A stretch of 64,000 nt of DNA from Pseudomonas typographi (lineage in GTDB: Bacteria; Pseudomonadota; Gammaproteobacteria; Pseudomonadales; Pseudomonadaceae): positions 99,787-163,786 of the forward strand of contig NZ_JAAOCA010000010.1 in the NCBI RefSeq assembly GCF_014694385.1, given 5' to 3'. Positions within the stretch are counted from its first letter, which is position 1; the number at the start of each line of letters is the position of its first letter. This document shows, piece after piece, positions 60,659-64,000 of this stretch. The notes under the pieces are model-generated. The model ran no database searches. It was not told the DNA's origin and saw only the letters and a list, made by a program, of their open reading frames with translations. The translations under genes were made by a program, and so were the position numbers.

Positions 60659-63600
60659 TTACACAACGTGAATGCCGTTCTGCACCCATAGGTGGTGGGT
60701 AGCGTCCTCTTGGGGGGTGAACTGCGCGTATTCGACACCCTCGGCCTGCGCCGCGCCGTCGCTGTTCCAGGCACCGCTCATATGCACGCTGTCCTGGCTG
60801 TTGCCCTTGATCTGCAGTGTGCCGTGGTCGGCTTCGGTCACCGCCAGCAGGTCGGCCAGGCTCAGGCTGAGCTTCACCGCGGTGGTGCTGTTCAGGTCGA
60901 AGATCTCGATGTTGTGAATGCGTGGCGCCAGGTCGCTTAGGTTGATCGTTGCATCGCCGCCAGCCCATAGCAGGGTATCGGTGCCGCTGCCGCCATCGAC
61001 TGAGGTGAAATGCTGATCGGCGATGATCAGCGTGTCGTTACCCGCGCCGCCTTGCAAGGTGACAGCGCCACCGTGGGAGCCATCGAGGGTGTCGTTGCCA
61101 TCGGTGCCTTGCAACACTTGCTCCTGGCTACTCGCCGCCACGGCCGCTTGGCTGGCGGCGGTGTCGTCGGCCAACGCCAGGGTAGCGAAAGTGCTGATAC
61201 TCGCCGTGGTAGCCGCTTGGGTCAGGTCCACGGTCAGCGTAGCCGTGCTGGTGGCGCCGCTGGGATGGGTTAGTTCGTAGCTGAAAACATCTTGCTGGCC
61301 CACCACACTGCTATCTAGGCCGTTATTCAAGGTGTAGCTGTAGGTACCGTCGGCCTTCACCCACAAGGTGCCGTAAGTGCCGGCGATGCTGGTGCCGTTG
61401 TTGCCAGGCACTACGTAGTTGCCGGCCAGCAGTACGCTGAGTACGGTGAACGGCGAACCCAGTACATCGGCACCGGCGCCGGCGGTGTCGGTCAGCAGGT
61501 TGCCGGTAACGGCAGTGTAGCTGTGCACTACCAGTTGGCTGGCGTAGGTGGCCACGTTGGTCAAGCTGGCTGTGACGCTGCTCGCCACGCTGATACCGCC
61601 ACCGCTCAGGCGCACCTGGTAGTTGCCACTGGGCTGGTCCTCGAAGGTCATGCCGTAATTACCGCCGCCCAGGGCGAGCAACGAACTGCCACCATAGCTA
61701 CGAACCAACACCCAGGCGCCGGCGGTGTTTTGTTGGTACAAGCTCAGTGTCAACGAACTGAGCAAACTCAACACGTTGCTCGCTGAAAGCGACACCGTCA
61801 GGTCGCTGACCGCACCGCTGGCCACGCTGATGTTGTAGCTGGCACTGGCACTGCCGATCAACGGTAGCGACAACGTGCCCAGCACGCTGGTGCTGGTGAC
61901 TTCCAGAGGTGCCAAGGTCAATGCGCTGCTGGCTACGTCGTTAGTCGCGTCTATCAGGGTGGCCGCGGCCGCCAGGTCGTTGCTGTTCCAGACCTCAGTG
62001 GCCTGTGGGCTGTCGATGCGCACGTAGAGGTGGGCGGTGGAGGTCAAGCCGTTAGCATGGGTGAGGGTGTAGCTGAAAACATCGACCTTGCCGACGCTGG
62101 CCAGCGTGCCATTGGGCGTGTAAATGTAGGCCCCGGTGGCGTTCAGCGTGAGCGTGCCATAAAGGCCTTCTACCACGGTGCCGCTGCCGGGAGCCACATA
62201 GCTGCCGTTCTTCAGCACGGTGAGTACGGCACCGTGGTCTGGGCCGGTGATGTCGGCGTTGCCGTTAACGCCCGGGTCGGTGATCACATTGCCCGTGATG
62301 GCGGCCCCCGCCACGCCGTTGAATTGGGTGAGGCTGGTGGTATCGATTGCCAGCGAGGTGTTGACGGTGGTCAGCACGCCGATGCCGGTACTGCTGACGA
62401 TCAAGCGGTAATCGCCCGCCAGCAAGGTGTTGATATGCACCCGCATGCCCTGGCCCGCCAGTGCAAGCAGGTCGAGCAGGCCGCTATTACCGTTGACATC
62501 GAGCGACACCCAGTTACCGCTGGCGTCTTTTACCTGCAGGGTATAAACGACGCCATCGAGCAGCGACACGGCGCTGGAGGTGCTGAGTGTCAAGGTGGGG
62601 TCCACCTCGGTACCCGCCGCCACGCTGAAGTTGAACGTTTTGGAAAAACCCGCCAGCAAGGTGGTGAACGAGTCGGTGTAGGTACGGTTGTTGGTGACCG
62701 GCACGATGGTCACCTCGGCCGTGGCCAGGTTGTCAGTGGCCACCACAGGGGTATTGACGTCGATGTCCGGCGCGGTCACCGAGGCGCTGGTCGAGACATT
62801 GCCGTGCGCGTCGGCCAGGGTGACGCTGAGCAGTTCGCCATCGATTTGCGCGCTGCCGAGGGTGACGCTGAATTGGCCATTGCTGCCCACCGGGCCGCTG
62901 CCGAGCACGGTGCCGTCGGCGCCGCGCACGGTGGCGGTGGCGCCGGCCTCACCCGTGCCGGTAAGGCTCAAGCCATCGCCAGCCACGACCAAGGCGGTGG
63001 CCTGCGCCGGCGGGGTGATGTCGGGTGCGTTGACCGACGTGCTGGCCGAGGTGTTGCCCGCGCCATCTTGCTGGGCGGCACTCAGTACCTGGCCGTTGGC
63101 TTGTGCCGGCGCCAGCGAAGCGAAAAAGCTGCCATTGGCGGCCACGATCGCCGTCCCCAGCACGGTGCCGGCGGCATTGCGCACGGTCACGGTGGCACCG
63201 GCTTCACCATGCCCTGTGAGCTGGGTGCCGCTGGCATTCACAGCCAGGTCGGTGACGGCGGCTGGGGTGGTGACGTCTGGAGCCGTGAAGCTAGTGGGTA
63301 CTGAGTCGGCGCCATTGGCGCTGGCTATGGCCTGCAGCAGTTCGCCATTGAGTTGGGCGCTTTGCAAGGCCACGCTGAAGGTGCCGTCGAGCGCCGTACT
63401 GGCGCTACCTAGCAGCGTGCCGGCGGGGCCATATATGGCGACGGTGGTGCCCACTTGGGCAGTGCCGGTGAGGGTCAACCCATCACTGCTCAAGGCCAGG
63501 CCCACGGGGGCGTCGGGCAGTGTCCCGTTCGGTACGACATAGTCCGTGGCGGGGGAGGTGTTGCCGGCGGCGTCCTGTAGTACTACCACCAGGCTATCGC

Positions 63601-64000
63601 CGGGCGCTACCGAGGGGGACAAAACGATCAGGAAGCGGCCATTGGCGGCGACCTGCCCGCTGCCGATCAGCGTGCCACCGGCACTGACCCTAACGGTGGC
63701 ACCGGCTTCACCGGCCCCGGCCAATTGCGAGCTGTCGGCGCTGTAGGCCAGAAGCGTAGGAGCCAAGGGCGCGGTCACGTCTGCCGCGATATAGCTCACC
63801 GGCACCGAGGCGTTGCCGGCGGCGTCGGTTTGCACCAGCGTCAACACCTCACCGTTGAGCTGGGCACTGGTCAAGCTCACGCTAAACGTTCCGTTGCTGG
63901 CAACCAGCGCACTGCCGAGTGCACCGCTGGCGCCGCCCACGCTCACCGTGGCGTTAGCCTCGCCGGTGCCGGTCAGCACCAGGCCGCCATCAATCAACGC
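60659..64000 (-). CDS. Large repetitive T1SS adhesin (LapF/BapA-like), N-terminus outside window
   Basis: The visible 1113 codons are the C-terminal part of a giant surface adhesin; the frame runs out of the window at the 5' end. Residues nearest the window edge form five Ig-like repeats of about 84 residues with the theme LTGTGEAGATVTV then GSNGQFSVTL and DGELLSV. After them come two BapA-type C-terminal domains: one with DSFTTLLAGFSKTFNFSV and YGTLTLNATGAYIYTP, the other with SASYNISVASGAVSDLTVSL and YGTLWVKADGTYSYTL. Near the C-terminus is a short RTX-like Ca-binding segment (GNDTLDGSHGG, LQGGAGNDTL, DGGSGTDTL), and then a secretion-signal region ending IHVV. It is expected to be exported by the genes downstream. 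N-terminal retention and LapG cleavage sites cannot be judged. Confidence 0.9.
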   Translation of the reverse strand, partial: ALIDGGLVLTGTGEANATVSVGGASGALGSALVASNGTFSVSLTSAQLNGEVLTLVQTDAAGNASVPVSYIAADVTAPLAPTLLAYSADSSQLAGAGEAGATVRVSAGGTLIGSGQVAANGRFLIVLSPSVAPGDSLVVVLQDAAGNTSPATDYVVPNGTLPDAPVGLALSSDGLTLTGTAQVGTTVAIYGPAGTLLGSASTALDGTFSVALQSAQLNGELLQAIASANGADSVPTSFTAPDVTTPAAVTDLAVNASGTQLTGHGEAGATVTVRNAAGTVLGTAIVAANGSFFASLAPAQANGQVLSAAQQDGAGNTSASTSVNAPDITPPAQATALVVAGDGLSLTGTGEAGATATVRGADGTVLGSGPVGSNGQFSVTLGSAQIDGELLSVTLADAHGNVSTSASVTAPDIDVNTPVVATDNLATAEVTIVPVTNNRTYTDSFTTLLAGFSKTFNFSVAAGTEVDPTLTLSTSSAVSLLDGVVYTLQVKDASGNWVSLDVNGNSGLLDLLALAGQGMRVHINTLLAGDYRLIVSSTGIGVLTTVNTSLAIDTTSLTQFNGVAGAAITGNVITDPGVNGNADITGPDHGAVLTVLKNGSYVAPGSGTVVEGLYGTLTLNATGAYIYTPNGTLASVGKVDVFSYTLTHANGLTSTAHLYVRIDSPQATEVWNSNDLAAAATLIDATNDVASSALTLAPLEVTSTSVLGTLSLPLIGSASASYNISVASGAVSDLTVSLSASNVLSLLSSLTLSLYQQNTAGAWVLVRSYGGSSLLALGGGNYGMTFEDQPSGNYQVRLSGGGISVASSVTASLTNVATYASQLVVHSYTAVTGNLLTDTAGAGADVLGSPFTVLSVLLAGNYVVPGNNGTSIAGTYGTLWVKADGTYSYTLNNGLDSSVVGQQDVFSYELTHPSGATSTATLTVDLTQAATTASISTFATLALADDTAASQAAVAASSQEQVLQGTDGNDTLDGSHGGAVTLQGGAGNDTLIIADQHFTSVDGGSGTDTLLWAGGDATINLSDLAPRIHNIEIFDLNSTTAVKLSLSLADLLAVTEADHGTLQIKGNSQDSVHMSGAWNSDGAAQAEGVEYAQFTPQEDATHHLWVQNGIHVV
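62760..64000 (-). repeat. Tandem ~252-base repeats encoding Ig-like domains
   Basis: Five consecutive ~84-codon units in the adhesin gene, each coding a Big-type Ig-like domain. Units share the GEAGATVTV core and VLGxxxVxxNGxF strand but differ by many substitutions, so they are diverged rather than recent copies. The array continues beyond the window. Confidence 0.8.

Noticed and set aside
62030..63304. 424-codon plus-strand frame inside the adhesin gene
   Set aside because: Reverse reading of the repetitive adhesin; Gly/Val/His-rich with no family resemblance.
1..64000. CRISPR array, tRNA or rRNA genes
   Set aside because: No regular short repeats with spacers and no tRNA-like cloverleaf or rRNA sequence was noticed on reading; a tRNAscan or CRISPR search was not possible.

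Overview
The window is chromosome from a Pseudomonas of the putida/fluorescens kind. This rests on the high GC core, on a near-perfect ribosome modulation factor (Rmf), on Pseudomonas-typical neighbourhoods (mltD-gloB-methyltransferase-rnhA; moxR-DUF58-tgpA; aroC-MFS-mtnBDC; gcd with an OprB porin) and on a DUF3509 protein found mostly in that genus. No rRNA, tRNA, CRISPR array, transposase or integrase was seen.

Layout. 1-5133: end of a peptide ABC binding-protein locus, murein transglycosylase mltD, gloB, a methyltransferase and rnhA (dnaQ, its usual neighbour, is missing). 5294-12481: patatin lipase, small lipoprotein, and a tight moxR-DUF58-TgpA-CHAD run followed by a thioesterase. 12564-18905: chemotaxis receptor, tatD, an MltF-like transglycosylase, a broken CAP-domain gene and an OprB porin. 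19167-31710: a lower-GC accessory segment between two 70-bp direct copies of the 3' end of a YbdG/MscS channel gene. It holds a GntR regulator, a dipeptide-type ABC importer and a run of catabolic enzymes (NAD-dependent epimerase/dehydratase, ureidoglycolate lyase-like, PuuE-type deacetylase/allantoinase, SDR, dihydropyrimidinase/hydantoinase, hydratase) plus a decayed FitA/VapC toxin-antitoxin pair. 31623-37698: the channel, membrane glucose dehydrogenase gcd, a frameshifted M42 peptidase, a VOC protein and a J-domain protein. 37826-40812: PP2C/kinase fusion and nitrate transporter behind a leader with an attenuator-like terminator. 41072-45139: pyrD, rmf, rlmKL. 45268-55062: CHASE-PAS-GGDEF cyclase, hypothetical, hydrolase, aroC, MFS transporter, methionine-salvage mtnBDC, DUF3509, ankyrin protein. 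55174-64000: a broken serine protease and a type I secretion system with the C-terminal part of a very large LapF/BapA-like adhesin.

How genes work together. The accessory segment looks like one import-and-degrade pathway. A GntR factor has candidate operators at both divergent promoters; the ABC system would import an organic solute; two unrelated ring-opening hydrolase folds, a ureidoglycolate lyase-like enzyme and dehydrogenases suggest a cyclic ureide or hydantoin-like substrate. The exact substrate cannot be read from sequence. The adhesin genes form a secretion operon (adhesin, TolC-like, ABC, HlyD-like).

A striking feature is gene decay. Nine loci carry visible lesions: two in-frame TAA stops inside the accessory operon, an in-frame TAG in a serine protease, two internally deleted genes, a doubly frameshifted peptidase, a decayed toxin and antitoxin, and a possible LysR remnant. 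This may mark a lineage with relaxed selection, or assembly errors; read-level checks are needed to separate these.
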